NCBI RefSeq assembly: GCF_007290395.2
Contig: NZ_CP041656.2
Location: forward strand, 5,704,001 to 5,768,000
Direction of reading: 5' to 3'
Length of the DNA stretch: 64,000 bases
Source of the DNA: Bradyrhizobium cosmicum
GTDB lineage: Bacteria > Pseudomonadota > Alphaproteobacteria > Rhizobiales > Xanthobacteraceae
The first letter of the stretch is position 1, and each line of letters starts with the position of its first letter. A program made the position numbers and the translations under genes. The notes under the pieces were generated by a model. The model searched no databases and had not been told where the DNA came from. It worked only from the letters and a program-made list of their open reading frames with translations. Below are positions 17,608 through 26,680 of the stretch, in pieces.

Positions 17608-18357
17608 ATGGCAAAGCCGGCAGTGGTTGTGGTGGGCGCGGACAAGGGCGGGGTCGGCAAGACCACGGTATCGCGCACCCTGCTCGATTATTTTTCCGCC
17701 AACAACGTGCCGACGCGCGCGTTCGACACGGAGTCGCCGCGCGGAACCCTGAAGCGCTTCCACCCCGACATCACCGAAATCGTCGACATGACGACGACGG
17801 CCGATCAGATGAAGATCTTCGACACGCTCAACGCGACGAGTCCGTCGGTCACCGTGATCGACGTCCGCGCCGGCCTGCTCTCGCCGGCGCTCGCCTCGCT
17901 ACGCGATATCGGTTTCCTCGACGCCGCCAAGGCCGGCCAGATCACCTTCGCGGTGTTCCACATCCTCGGCCCCTCGATCGCCTCGCTGGACGAGATCGCC
18001 GAGACCGCGGGCTTCATGGGCGGCGCGAAATATTTCCTGGTGAAGAACTTCATCAACGACACCCAGTTCTTCCAGTGGGACCAGGCAACCTACCAATCGT
18101 ATTTCAACCGGATCAAGGACGCGACCGAGCTGACCATCCCCAAGCTCAACGAAATGGCCTATGAACAGGTCGAGGTGTCCTCCGTCCCGTTCCTGAAATT
18201 CGTCGCCAACAAGGGCATTCACGACGAGGCCGCGAACTATTCGTTCGTGCTTCGCGGTTATGTCCGGCACTGGCTTGCGAACGTCTGGAGTGAATTCGAC
18301 CGGATCCACCTGACCGACATCGTCGGTGCGAAGCCCGGCCGCAACAGCGAAAAATAG
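17608..18357 (+). CDS. ParA/MinD-like P-loop ATPase
   Basis: 249 residues. VVGADKGGVGKTTVSRTLL (about 8-26) is a complete deviant Walker A motif of the ParA/MinD family, with both Lys residues. The switch-like region VTVIDVRAGLLSPALASL replaces the usual D-x-P-P motif. GGGGACA precedes the ATG. No ParB or centromere-like repeats are near. The gene is followed after 61 bp by a second P-loop protein of similar size. It may position an unknown cargo; function unknown. Confidence 0.85.
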   Translation: MAKPAVVVVGADKGGVGKTTVSRTLLDYFSANNVPTRAFDTESPRGTLKRFHPDITEIVDMTTTADQMKIFDTLNATSPSVTVIDVRAGLLSPALASLRDIGFLDAAKAGQITFAVFHILGPSIASLDEIAETAGFMGGAKYFLVKNFINDTQFFQWDQATYQSYFNRIKDATELTIPKLNEMAYEQVEVSSVPFLKFVANKGIHDEAANYSFVLRGYVRHWLANVWSEFDRIHLTDIVGAKPGRNSEK

Positions 18358-18418
18358 TTGCGCAAGCCGGGTGGATGCGGCTGGATTGAGCGGTGAATCC
18401 GCGCAGATATAGCTGTCG

Positions 18419-19087
18419 ATGCCCGCGACGCCCCTCTACATCATCTGTTCGCCCCGTCCGCAGGTCGGCAAGACGCTGCTGGCGCGGCTTCTGACCGAGT
18501 TTCTACTGCTCAAGAACGGCGACGTCGCGGCCTTCGATGTCAATCTGAAGGAGCCGTCGCTGCTCGACTTCCTGCCCAAGGTCACCGAGACGGCCGATGT
18601 GATCGACACGTTCGGCAAGATGCAGCTGATGGACCGCGTCATCCTCGATGATGGCCTTGCCAAAGTGATCGACCTCGGCTTCCACGCCTTCGACGAGTTC
18701 TTCAAGATGACTGAGGAGATCGGCCTGCTCAAGGAGGCGGCACGCCGTCACGTCGCGCCGATGATCCTGTTCATGGCGGACACCGACCGCGCCTCGGCTC
18801 GGGCCCATGAGATGCTGCGGGACCGGATACCGCGGATGAACCTGATCACGGTGGACAACGAGTACATCGTGCGCGGCGAGCTGCCGGCGGCGATGGCAGC
18901 CGGACGGGTGTTCCGCCTGCCCGCGCTGCCTGGCTTCCTCAAGACCTATATCGACCGGCTGAACTTCTCCTTCACCGGCTATCTGCGCCAGGAGAAGGAC
19001 TCCTCGACCGAGCTGCACCAGTGGATACGGCGCAACTACCTCGCCTTCCGCGAACTCGAGCTCAGCCTGATCCTGCAGAGGTCGTAG
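18419..19087 (+). CDS. ParA-like protein with degenerate P-loop
   Basis: 222 residues. IICSPRPQVGKTLLARLLTEF resembles the ParA P-loop but has R-P-Q in place of K-G-G before VGKT, so the signature Lys is missing while the nucleotide-binding GKT remains. FDVNLKEPSLLDFLP matches the following switch region in ParA proteins. MILFMADTDRASARAHEM and the C-terminal YLRQEKDSSTELHQWIRRNY are unrecognised. It directly follows a canonical ParA-like gene and could be a partner subunit. Function not recognised. Confidence 0.75.
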   Translation: MPATPLYIICSPRPQVGKTLLARLLTEFLLLKNGDVAAFDVNLKEPSLLDFLPKVTETADVIDTFGKMQLMDRVILDDGLAKVIDLGFHAFDEFFKMTEEIGLLKEAARRHVAPMILFMADTDRASARAHEMLRDRIPRMNLITVDNEYIVRGELPAAMAAGRVFRLPALPGFLKTYIDRLNFSFTGYLRQEKDSSTELHQWIRRNYLAFRELELSLILQRS

Positions 19088-19109
19088 TGATAATTTTACC
19101 CGGATATTA

Positions 19110-19138
19110 TTGACTGCGCGCCACGCCGCGTCTATTGA
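19110..19138 (+). promoter_or_regulatory. Sigma70-like promoter for the GIY-YIG-like gene
   Basis: TTGACT (19110-19115) and TATTGA (19133-19138) are separated by 17 bp, in an unusually AT-rich patch (AATTTTACCCGGATATTATT). The predicted start near 19145 lies after the TTG at 19135, which supports GTG 19174 as the gene's start. Confidence 0.5.
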
Positions 19139-19173
19139 GGACGCCAATCGCGTCCTTCAACAAGGTCTTCCCC

Positions 19174-19506
19174 GTGAGCATCGACCGGAAAGCAGCCATC
19201 GCCGCCTACAAGGAGCGCAAGACCATCGCGGGCATCTTCGTCGTCCGCTGCGCGGCCTCGAGCGAGGCCTGGGTCGGCCAGGCGCCGAACCTCGAAACGA
19301 TCCAGAACCGCATCTGGTTCTCGCTGCGCCAGGGCAACCACACCTGCCGCAGCCTTCAGGCCGCCTGGAACGCCCATGGCGAGGCGGGACTGACGTTTGG
19401 CGAATGTGAGCGTCTGGGAGACGAGGAGAGCCCCTACGTCAGGAACGCGCTCCTGAAGGAGCGCATGCTGCACTGGCGGGCCGAGCTGAAGGCCGAGGCG
19501 ATCTGA
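19174..19506 (+). CDS. GIY-YIG nuclease-like small protein
   Basis: 110 residues. KTIAGIFVVRCAASSEAWVGQAPNL aligns with the GIY...YIG strands, but GIF and WVG replace both tyrosine-containing motifs. NRIWFSLRQGNHTCRSLQAAW follows, as in the short GIY-YIG proteins of rhizobia, and KERMLHW near the end holds a possible Glu. It may be an inactive or altered nuclease. The GTG at 19174 is chosen because an upstream TTG (19135) falls within the predicted -10 box. It converges with apt, 4 bp apart. Confidence 0.7.
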   Translation: MSIDRKAAIAAYKERKTIAGIFVVRCAASSEAWVGQAPNLETIQNRIWFSLRQGNHTCRSLQAAWNAHGEAGLTFGECERLGDEESPYVRNALLKERMLHWRAELKAEAI

Positions 19507-19510
19507 CGTC

Positions 19511-20044
19511 TCAGTGCCCCTCGAACGTCATCAGCGTGCGCACCGGCACGTCCATGGCGCGCAGTTTGGCTGCGCCGCCGAGCTCGGGCAGGTCGATGAT
19601 GAAGCAGGCCGCGACGACGTTGGCGCCGATCTGGCGCAGCAGCTTCACCGCGCCTTCCGCGGTGCCGCCGGTGGCGATGAGGTCGTCGACCAGGATGACG
19701 CGCTCGCCGGGCGCGATGGCGTCGACATGCATCTCCATCTCGTCGATGCCGTACTCCAATGAATAGGCGATCCGCACGGTGGTGTGCGGCAGCTTGCCTT
19801 TCTTGCGGATCGGCACGAAGCCGGCCGAGAGCTGGTGCGCCACCGCGCCGCCGATGATGAAGCCGCGCGCTTCCATGCCGGCGACCTTGTCGATCTTGTT
19901 GCCGGCCCAGGGATTGACGAGCTCGTCCACCGCGCGGCGGAACGCGCGCGCGTCCGCGAGCAAGGTGGTGATATCGCGGAACTGGATCCCCGGCTTAGGA
20001 TAGTCGGGGATGGTGCGGACGCTCGCCTTCAGATCAAAGGTCAT
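19511..20044 (-). CDS. apt: Adenine phosphoribosyltransferase
   Basis: 177 residues. The PRPP-binding motif [18 protein letters not shown] (about 120-137) and [16 protein letters not shown] are diagnostic of Apt; the N-terminal [15 protein letters not shown] is the family hood motif. It salvages adenine to AMP. GAGAGG precedes the ATG. It starts 9 bp after the trpE(G) stop, so it is probably transcribed with it, linking a purine salvage gene that uses PRPP to tryptophan synthesis, whose pathway also uses PRPP. Confidence 0.95.
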   Translation of the reverse strand: MTFDLKASVRTIPDYPKPGIQFRDITTLLADARAFRRAVDELVNPWAGNKIDKVAGMEARGFIIGGAVAHQLSAGFVPIRKKGKLPHTTVRIAYSLEYGIDEMEMHVDAIAPGERVILVDDLIATGGTAEGAVKLLRQIGANVVAACFIIDLPELGGAAKLRAMDVPVRTLMTFEGH

Positions 20045-20053
20045 TCGTGCCTC

Positions 20054-22219
20054 TCAATTGGCCGGCGCATCGAGCCGGAACGCATTCTCAACGATACGCA
20101 AGCCCACCTCGTTGCCGAGCGACATCAGCGATTCCGGGTGGAATTGCACGCCGGCGACCGGCAGGGTCTTGTGCTCCAGCGCCATGGCGACGCCGTCCTC
20201 GGTGCTGGCGGTGACACTCAACACCTCCGGCATGCTGTCGCGCTCGACGAAGAGCGAGTGATAGCGGCCGATGACGATCTCGTTCGGCAAATTGCGCATC
20301 AAGCGCCCGCCGCGCACCTGCACCCGTGACGGCCGGCCGTGGGCGGGATGCGTGAGCTGCCCAAGCTCGCCGCCGAAATATTCGCCGATCGCCTGCACGC
20401 CGAGGCAGACGCCGAACACCGGCAGCTTGTTCTCCAGCGCCGCGTCGATGGTTTTCTTGATCCCGAAATCCTCGGGGCGACCGGGACCGGGCGACAGCAC
20501 CAGCAGGTCCCACCTCTTCTGCTTGAGCATGTCGAGCGCATGTACATGCCTGACGACGGTGACGCTGGCGCCGACCTGACGGAAATAGTCGGCGAGCATG
20601 TGCACGAAACTGTCGTCGTGGTCGATCAGCAGCACCCGCTTGCCCGACCCCGTGGCGTCGGGCGCAAAAGCCGACAGCGGCTTCGGCGGATCGCCGCGCA
20701 GCGCCTGGAACAGCGCCGCGGCCTTGACCTGGCATTCGTGGTCTTCCGCGGCGGGGTCCGAGTCAAACAGGCAGGTGGCGCCGACGCGGACCTCGGCGAG
20801 ACCGTCCTTCATGCGGATGGTGCGGATGGTGAGGCCGGTGTTGATGCTGCCATCGAAATTCACCGCGCCGATCGCGCCGGCATACCAACGCCGCGGTGAA
20901 CGTTCATGATCCTCGACGAACTGCATCGCCCAGAGCTTCGGCGCGCCGGTCACGGTGACGGCCCAGGCATGGGTGAGGAAGGCGTCGAGCGCGTCGAATC
21001 CGGGACGCAGCATGCCCTCGACATGATCGACGGTGTGGAACAGTTTCGAATAGGTCTCGATCTGGCGGCGCGCCAGCACCTTGATCGTGCCGGGCACGCA
21101 GACGCGCGCCTTGTCGTTGCGGTCGACGTCGGTGCACATGTTGAGCTCGAACTCGTCCTTTTCCGAGTTCAGGAGCTGGCGTATCTGCTCGGCATCGCCG
21201 ATCGCGTCGGTGCCGCGGGCGATCGTGCCCGAGATCGGGCAGGTCTCGACGCGACGCCCGTCGGAGCGCACGAACATTTCGGGCGAAGCCGAGACGAGAA
21301 ACTCGCCCTCGCCGAGATTCATCAGCGCGCCGTAGGGGGACGGGTTGATGATGCACAGCCGCTGGAACACTTCGGCAGGCGAGCGGTCGCAGGGCTCGGC
21401 GAAGAGCTGGCCCGGCACCGCCTCGAACAGATCGCCGCGCGCGAAGGCCGCGCGTGCGGTCTCGACCGTGGCCTGATATTCGCCGGGCGCGTGATCGGCA
21501 AAGCCCTGGCGCGGCGTCTTCTGGTACGGGCTTTCGGCCGTTTCGTGCGGCAGGCCTGCGGTGGACTTGCCCTTCCAGGCGAAATCGTAAGTCAGCACCA
21601 CGCCGCGGCCGGTGGCGCGGTCGTAGGCCAGCAGGCGATCGGGCACGTAGAGCACGATATCGCGCTGGTCCTGTTCGCGCGGTCGCTTCTGCACGAGATC
21701 CTCGATCTGGAACACGAGGTCGTAGGCGAAGGCGCCGAACAGCCCGAGCAGCCCGTCGTCATTGGCCGAGAAGGCGGCGACGATGTCGCGCACCAGCGAC
21801 ATCACGCTGGCGCGGCGGGTGCGCTGATCCTCCTCGACCGGCGCGTCGCCGCGGATGATATGGCCCGACAGATGCGTGGCGGTCTTCTCGGAAATCACCA
21901 CGCAGGGTTCTTGCAGCACGTCCGCGAGGAAGGCGATCAGCACCTGCCCGCGCTCGTTCAGCGCTTCCAGCTTGAAGTTGACGCCTGACGTTTCGAGCTT
22001 GAGCGGCGGATCGGAGAAGCCGAGGTCGAAGCTCTCGTAGCGGCCGGGCACGGTCGTGCCGGAGGACAGCACCACGCCGCGGCGGCGGTCGAGCAGACTG
22101 ACGAGGTCGTCGAGCCGGTTGGCGCCGCCGGTGAACTGCTCCGCCACGCGCGTGATCGCGAGACCTGCGCGGGTCACGTATTCGCTTCGAGCCGGGAGCG
22201 CAAAGACTGTCCTGTTCAT
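20054..22219 (-). CDS. trpE(G): Fused anthranilate synthase TrpE(G)
   Basis: 721 residues. The chorismate-binding component I spans about 1-515 (PSPYGALMNLGEGEFLVSAS, then CPISGTIARG and the catalytic ELNMCTDVDRND). The glutamine amidotransferase component II spans about 525-715 with nucleophile GVCLGVQAIGEYFGG and the His-Glu pair in QFHPESLMSLG. The fusion is the rhizobial arrangement. It makes anthranilate from chorismate and glutamine, the first step to tryptophan. An upstream leader peptide with tandem Trp codons indicates attenuation. GAGG lies before the ATG. Confidence 0.97.
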   Translation of the reverse strand: MNRTVFALPARSEYVTRAGLAITRVAEQFTGGANRLDDLVSLLDRRRGVVLSSGTTVPGRYESFDLGFSDPPLKLETSGVNFKLEALNERGQVLIAFLADVLQEPCVVISEKTATHLSGHIIRGDAPVEEDQRTRRASVMSLVRDIVAAFSANDDGLLGLFGAFAYDLVFQIEDLVQKRPREQDQRDIVLYVPDRLLAYDRATGRGVVLTYDFAWKGKSTAGLPHETAESPYQKTPRQGFADHAPGEYQATVETARAAFARGDLFEAVPGQLFAEPCDRSPAEVFQRLCIINPSPYGALMNLGEGEFLVSASPEMFVRSDGRRVETCPISGTIARGTDAIGDAEQIRQLLNSEKDEFELNMCTDVDRNDKARVCVPGTIKVLARRQIETYSKLFHTVDHVEGMLRPGFDALDAFLTHAWAVTVTGAPKLWAMQFVEDHERSPRRWYAGAIGAVNFDGSINTGLTIRTIRMKDGLAEVRVGATCLFDSDPAAEDHECQVKAAALFQALRGDPPKPLSAFAPDATGSGKRVLLIDHDDSFVHMLADYFRQVGASVTVVRHVHALDMLKQKRWDLLVLSPGPGRPEDFGIKKTIDAALENKLPVFGVCLGVQAIGEYFGGELGQLTHPAHGRPSRVQVRGGRLMRNLPNEIVIGRYHSLFVERDSMPEVLSVTASTEDGVAMALEHKTLPVAGVQFHPESLMSLGNEVGLRIVENAFRLDAPAN

Positions 22220-22313
22220 GTGGTCCTCTTACGAAACTTGCCGAGGAAACGCCACACAGGACAAACGATCAGGCCGCCGCACTGCGTGGCGACCTCAGAC
22301 GATTTGGGAAAGG

Positions 22314-22346
22314 AAAATCGCACCGGCCACCTCTTTAGGAGGTGCG
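22314..22346 (-). terminator. trp attenuator hairpin
   Basis: Read on the minus strand, CGCACC (22346-22341) pairs with GGTGCG (22324-22319), followed by ATTTT: a terminator-like stem with a short U tract. A mutually exclusive inner stem CACCTC/GAGGTG (22344-22339 with 22333-22328) overlaps the leader peptide's last codons. Competing stems next to Trp codons are the hallmark of ribosome-mediated attenuation. Exact folds were judged by eye. Confidence 0.6.
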
Positions 22347-22382
22347 CCACCAAAGACGGGTTGGGCGGACGGCGGTGCTCAT
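22335..22382 (-). CDS. trpL: trp leader peptide (15 residues, tandem Trp codons)
   Basis: ATG at 22382 to TAA at 22335 encodes MSTAVRPTRLWWRTS. The two adjacent TGG codons lie just before the attenuator stems, and trpE(G) begins about 115 bp downstream, so stalling at low Trp-tRNA should favour read-through. Related leader peptides are known in rhizobia, where the released attenuator RNA and the peptide can also act in trans. The predicted promoter puts +1 at or next to the ATG, so the peptide may be leaderless. Confidence 0.88.
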   Translation of the reverse strand: MSTAVRPTRLWWRTS

Positions 22383-22389
22383 GGGCGGA

Positions 22390-22418
22390 TACTCACCATG
22401 GCGAGGGGGCGGCGTCAA
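22390..22418 (-). promoter_or_regulatory. Candidate trpL-trpE(G) promoter
   Basis: On the minus strand TTGACG (22418-22413) is followed after 17 bp by TGAGTA (22395-22390), a strong -35 and weak -10. Initiation about 7 bp later would fall at the trpL ATG. Confidence 0.5.
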
Positions 22419-22447
22419 GGGCGGCCGCCCCACGCGGCTTTCGGCGT

Positions 22448-23122
22448 TTACCCCAGATGCTTCCGGAAAAACTCCGTCGCCCGTCCCCAGGCGAGCTCGG
22501 CGGCTTCGCGGTCGTGGACGGCCTGGCGCTGCTCGTTGACGAAGGCGTGCTCGGCGTCATAGCGGAACAGCTCCAGCGACTTGCCGGCGGCCTTCATCGC
22601 CTTCTCGAAGCCGTTGACCAGCTCCGGCGTGCACCAATCGTCCTTGTTGGCGAAATGGGCCTGGAGCGGGATCTTGACGTCGGCGGGCTTGGCCGCCTGC
22701 TCCGGCGGGATGCCGTAGAACACCACGCCGGCAGCAAGCTCCGGGATCTTTGTGGCGCCGATGATGGTGACGGCGCCGCCGAGGCAAAAGCCGGTCAGCC
22801 CGACCTTGGCGCCGTTGCGCGACAGATATTGCGTGGCACCGCGCACGGTCTGCGTAGTGGCGTCCATGAAGTCGAGCGAGTTCATCTCTTTGCCGGCGGC
22901 GTCCGTGTCGTGATACGGCACCACCTTGCCCTTGTAGAGATCGGGCGCCAGCGCATCGAAACCGGCCAGCGCGAAGCGGTCGCACAGGCCCTTGATCTGG
23001 TCCGACAGGCCCCACCATTCCTGGATCACGACCACGCCCGGCGCATTGCCGCGCGCAGCGTTGGCGAGATAGCCCGACGCGTCCTTGCCGTCCGGGCGCT
23101 TGAAGGTGATGGCGGTTCCCAT
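22448..23122 (-). CDS. Dienelactone hydrolase family protein
   Basis: 224 residues, alpha/beta hydrolase of the DLH family. The nucleophile is Cys in GLTGFCLGGAVT (about 113-124), with Asp in ANKDDWC and His in YDAEHAFVNE completing the triad. VVVIQEWWGLSDQI is the family's N-terminal oxyanion segment. It hydrolyses a lactone or ester; the substrate is unknown. The ATG at 23122 has GGAGG 6 nt upstream, which settles the start. Confidence 0.92.
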   Translation of the reverse strand: MGTAITFKRPDGKDASGYLANAARGNAPGVVVIQEWWGLSDQIKGLCDRFALAGFDALAPDLYKGKVVPYHDTDAAGKEMNSLDFMDATTQTVRGATQYLSRNGAKVGLTGFCLGGAVTIIGATKIPELAAGVVFYGIPPEQAAKPADVKIPLQAHFANKDDWCTPELVNGFEKAMKAAGKSLELFRYDAEHAFVNEQRQAVHDREAAELAWGRATEFFRKHLG

Positions 23123-23221
23123 GGTGTCCTCCGATGAGTTTCTGGGGAAGCGGTTGAAGGTATTTTGGCCGCTGGGAGCGCGATAGGCAATCGCACTCGG
23201 CAACACACACGCGTGTGCAAC

Positions 23222-23247
23222 AAAAAAGCCCCCTTGCGGGGGCTTTT
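23222..23247 (-). terminator. Rho-independent terminator after fbcH
   Basis: AAAAGCCCCC and GGGGGCTTTT form a GC-rich stem with loop TTGC. On the minus strand it ends in a run of six T, 20 bp after the fbcH stop. Confidence 0.88.
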
Positions 23248-23267
23248 CAATTCTCGCCTTGCGCCGC

Positions 23268-25331
23268 TCAGTGCGAGTCGGCCCAGACCTTCTTCTTGGT
23301 GAAGTACATCAGGCCGGCGAAGATGATCAGGAAGATGAAGACCTGGAAGCCGAGGCGCTTGCGCGCTTCCATGTGGGGCTCGGCGGTCCACATCAGGAAC
23401 GTGGTGACGTCCTTGGCGTATTGCGCGACCGTGGTCGGCGAGCCGTCGTCATAGGTCACCTGGCCGTCGCTGAGCGGCTTCGGCATCTTGATGGCGTGGC
23501 CCGGGAAGTACTTGTTGTAGTAGGACCCCTCCGGAATGGTCACCCCCTCCGGCACGTGATCGTCAAAGCCCTGGAGCACCGCCGAGACGTAGTCCGGGCC
23601 CTGCTCCTGGTATTGGGTGAAGAAGTCGACGATGAACATCGGGAAGCCGCGGCCGTAGGAGCGCGCCTTGGTGATCAGCGACAGGTCGGGCGGCGCCGCG
23701 CCGCCGTTCGCCGCACGAGCCGCCTGCTCGTTCGGGAATGGCGAGGGGAAGTAGTCCGCCGGCCGGCCCGGACGCTCGAACATGTCACCGGAATCGTTCG
23801 GACCGTCCTTGACCTTGTACTCGGAGGCGAACGCCGCAGCCTGCGCCACGGAATAGCCGGGGCCACCGTCTTCCGCGAGGTTGCGGAAGGCGATGTAGGA
23901 CAGGCCGTGGCAGCTGGCGCAGACTTCCTTGTAGACCTTCAGTCCGCGCTGCAGCGCACCGCGGTCGTACTTGCCGAACGGGCCCGAGAAGGACCATTTA
24001 TTGCCGGGCGGCTTGTCGCTGCCTTCGGAGGCGCGGGCATCCCCGAGGCTGCCGAGGAACAGCGCACCGGCGGCAACGAGCGCGACGGCGATCGAAGCCA
24101 CCGCCTTGCCGCTCTTGGCCAGGATCGCCTCCGAGATCGAGTTCGGCACCGGCCGCGGCGTCTCGATGCGCGAGAGCAGCGGCAGCACGATCAGGAAGTA
24201 GGCGAAGTAGCAGACCGTGAGGATCCGGCCGGCGATCACGTAGATGCCTTCCGGCGGCTGTGCGCCGAGATAGCCGAGCAGGATGCAGACCGCGACGAAG
24301 ATCCAGAAGAACTGCTTGGCCAGCGGACGGTACTTCGACGACCGGGTCCGGGCAGCATCGAGCCAGGGCAGGAAGCACAGGATGATGATCGCCGAGAACA
24401 TCCCGATCACGCCCGCGAGCTTGTTCGGGATCGAGCGCAGGATCGCGTAGAACGGCAGGTAATACCATTCCGGCACGATGTGCGGCGGCGTCACGCCCGG
24501 GTTCGCCGGAATGTAGTTGTCGGCGTCGCCGAGATAGTTCGGCATGTAGAAGATGAACCAGGCGTAGAGCAGAAGGAAGCAGGCAACGCCGAATCCGTCC
24601 TTGATGGTGGCGTGCGGCGTGAACGGAACCGTATCCTTTTCCGTCTTCGGCTCGACGCCGTCAGGGTTGTTCTGGCCGGCGACGTGCAGCGCCCAGACGT
24701 GGAGCACGACGACGCCCGCGATCAGGAACGGCAGCAGGTAGTGCAGCGAGAAGAAGCGGTTCAGCGTCGGGTTGCCGACCGAATAGCCGCCCCACAGCAG
24801 CGTCACGATGCTCTCGCCGACATAGGGAATGGCGGAGAATAGATTGGTGATGACGGTGGCGCCCCAGAAGCTCATCTGGCCCCACGGCAGCACGTAGCCC
24901 ATGAAGCCCGTCGCCATCATCAGGAGGTAGATGATGACGCCGAGAATCCACAACACCTCGCGCGGCTCCTTGTAGGAGCCGTAATAGAGGCCGCGCAGCA
25001 TATGGATGTAGACCGCGAAGAAGAACATCGACGCGCCGCAGGCGTGCATGTTGCGCAGCAGCCAGCCGTAATTGACGTCACGGACGAGCAGCTCGACCGA
25101 CTTGAAGGCGAGATCGGCATGCGGCGTGTAGTGCATCGCCAGGATCACGCCGGTCAGGATCTGCATCCCCAGCATGAAGGAGAGGATGGCGCCGAAGGTC
25201 CACCAGTAGTTCAGGTTGCGCGGGGTGGGATAGACGACGAAGGAAGAGTGCATGAGGCCGAGGATCGGCAGGCGCCGTTCGAGCCATTGCAGGGCCGGAT
25301 TGCTCGGCTGGTAGTCGGATGGTCCGCTCAT
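23268..25331 (-). CDS. fbcH: Fused cytochrome b / cytochrome c1 of the bc1 complex
   Basis: 687 residues. The cytochrome b part (about 1-400) has many membrane helices, heme-ligand His pairs (for example [13 protein letters not shown]) and the Qo-site PEWY motif ([12 protein letters not shown]). A signal-like segment ending GSLGDARA joins it to cytochrome c1, where CASCH binds heme c covalently; a C-terminal membrane anchor follows ([18 protein letters not shown]). The rhizobial fbcH polyprotein is cleaved after synthesis into the two subunits. It is downstream of the Rieske gene and ends at a strong terminator. Confidence 0.97.
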   Translation of the reverse strand: MSGPSDYQPSNPALQWLERRLPILGLMHSSFVVYPTPRNLNYWWTFGAILSFMLGMQILTGVILAMHYTPHADLAFKSVELLVRDVNYGWLLRNMHACGASMFFFAVYIHMLRGLYYGSYKEPREVLWILGVIIYLLMMATGFMGYVLPWGQMSFWGATVITNLFSAIPYVGESIVTLLWGGYSVGNPTLNRFFSLHYLLPFLIAGVVVLHVWALHVAGQNNPDGVEPKTEKDTVPFTPHATIKDGFGVACFLLLYAWFIFYMPNYLGDADNYIPANPGVTPPHIVPEWYYLPFYAILRSIPNKLAGVIGMFSAIIILCFLPWLDAARTRSSKYRPLAKQFFWIFVAVCILLGYLGAQPPEGIYVIAGRILTVCYFAYFLIVLPLLSRIETPRPVPNSISEAILAKSGKAVASIAVALVAAGALFLGSLGDARASEGSDKPPGNKWSFSGPFGKYDRGALQRGLKVYKEVCASCHGLSYIAFRNLAEDGGPGYSVAQAAAFASEYKVKDGPNDSGDMFERPGRPADYFPSPFPNEQAARAANGGAAPPDLSLITKARSYGRGFPMFIVDFFTQYQEQGPDYVSAVLQGFDDHVPEGVTIPEGSYYNKYFPGHAIKMPKPLSDGQVTYDDGSPTTVAQYAKDVTTFLMWTAEPHMEARKRLGFQVFIFLIIFAGLMYFTKKKVWADSH

Positions 25332-25393
25332 GATGCGATCCTGAGGAAATTATACGACGAGACGGCGCGAAGCTTCGGACGCGGGTCCGAAGC

Positions 25394-25924
25394 TCAGCCG
25401 ATCTGGATTTTGGTGTCGGAAACGAAAGTGTACGGCGGCACCGGCAGGTTCGCGGGCGCGGGCCCCTGGCGGATACGGCCGGACGAATCGTACTGCGAAC
25501 CATGGCAGGGGCAGAAGAACCCGTCGTAATTGCCCTCATGAGCGATCGGGATGCAGCCGAGATGGGTGCAGATGCCGATCACGACCAGCCACTGCTCGTG
25601 GCCGGACTTGACCCGGGCCTCGTCGCTCTGCGGATCGGGCAGGCTCGCCACGTTGACGGCGCGCGCCTCGTCGATCTGCTTCTTGGTGCGGTGGCTGATG
25701 TAGATCGGCTTGCCGCGCCAGAACACCTTGATGTCCTGCCCCTCGGCGACCGGGCTGAGATCGACCTCGATCGGCGCACCGGCGGCGATGGTCGACGCAT
25801 CAGGATTCATTTGGGAGATAAAGGGCCAGAGCGCAGCCGCGCCCCCTACTGCTGCAGCTGCCCCGGTTGCAACGAATAAGAAATCACGGCGTGTCGGATG
25901 GTCCGCCGAAGACGCTGTCGTCAC
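25394..25924 (-). CDS. petA: Rieske iron-sulfur subunit of the bc1 complex
   Basis: 176 residues, GTG start at 25924. A twin-arginine signal anchor ([19 protein letters not shown]) precedes a Rieske domain with CTHLGC (about 122-127) and CPCHGS (about 141-146), which supply the 2 Cys and 2 His ligands. It transfers electrons from quinol to cytochrome c1. fbcH follows after 62 bp, as in the fbcFH operon of rhizobia. The gene is also called fbcF. Confidence 0.96.
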   Translation of the reverse strand: MTTASSADHPTRRDFLFVATGAAAAVGGAAALWPFISQMNPDASTIAAGAPIEVDLSPVAEGQDIKVFWRGKPIYISHRTKKQIDEARAVNVASLPDPQSDEARVKSGHEQWLVVIGICTHLGCIPIAHEGNYDGFFCPCHGSQYDSSGRIRQGPAPANLPVPPYTFVSDTKIQIG

Positions 25925-26202
25925 GATTCCAACCCTTTCTTCTTATGCTACCGGTGGAACCGCTCCGGAGGCCCCCAAGGTCCCCAGAACAGGCTGCCGG
26001 CGCCCGCGGCCCCCCGCGGCGGCAGAACTTCGCGTGTCCCCGCCAAAACAAGGCGAAAACAGCAGTCCAGAATCGTTCTATTGGCACCCTTGCCGGGCGA
26101 GCGCAAGCCCGCTAACGGCGGGGAGACGTGCAATGCACGAATTCCCGCGCCGGCGATGTTTTATTGAGACATTTCCCGCGCTCAACAACCCGCCCGCCCC
26201 CC

Positions 26203-26661
26203 ATGCAGATCGCACTTTTCCAACCCGACATCGCCCAGAACACCGGCACGATTCTCAGGCTTTGCGCCTGCCTGGGCATGGCCGCCCATATCATCGAGCC
26301 GGCGGGCTTCCCCTTCTCCGACCGCCTGTTCCGCCGGGCGGGAATGGACTACCTCGACCATGTCAGCGTGACCCGCCACGATTCCTGGCCGAGATTCGAG
26401 GACTGGCGCGCGGCACAGGGCTACCGGCTGCTGCTGTTCACCACCAAGGCAGCCACCGATTACCGCGATTTTCATTACCAGAGCTCGGACATCCTGCTAT
26501 TCGGGCGCGAGAGCGCCGGCGTCACCGAGGCTGTGGTCGAGGCCGCCGATGCGCGGCTGGTGATCCCGATCACGCCGGGGCTGCGGTCGCTCAATGTCGC
26601 CATGACCGCGGCGATGGCCGCAGGCGAGGCGCTGCGGCAGCTCCGGAACCCGCAAGTTTGA
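26203..26661 (+). CDS. trmL: tRNA (cytidine/uridine-34 2'-O)-methyltransferase
   Basis: 152 residues, SPOUT family. MQIALFQPDIAQNTGTILRLC is motif 1, LLFGRESAGV motif 2, and IPITPGLRSLNVAMTAAMA motif 3, which forms the knot and binds SAM. It methylates the wobble ribose of some leucine tRNAs. The ATG at 26203 is chosen as it begins the family sequence. A queuosine-related gene follows 19 bp later, so this is a tRNA-modification cluster; the divergent neighbour is the Rieske gene. Confidence 0.93.
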   Translation: MQIALFQPDIAQNTGTILRLCACLGMAAHIIEPAGFPFSDRLFRRAGMDYLDHVSVTRHDSWPRFEDWRAAQGYRLLLFTTKAATDYRDFHYQSSDILLFGRESAGVTEAVVEAADARLVIPITPGLRSLNVAMTAAMAAGEALRQLRNPQV

Positions 26662-26680
26662 TAAGGCTGAGGAGAGACGA

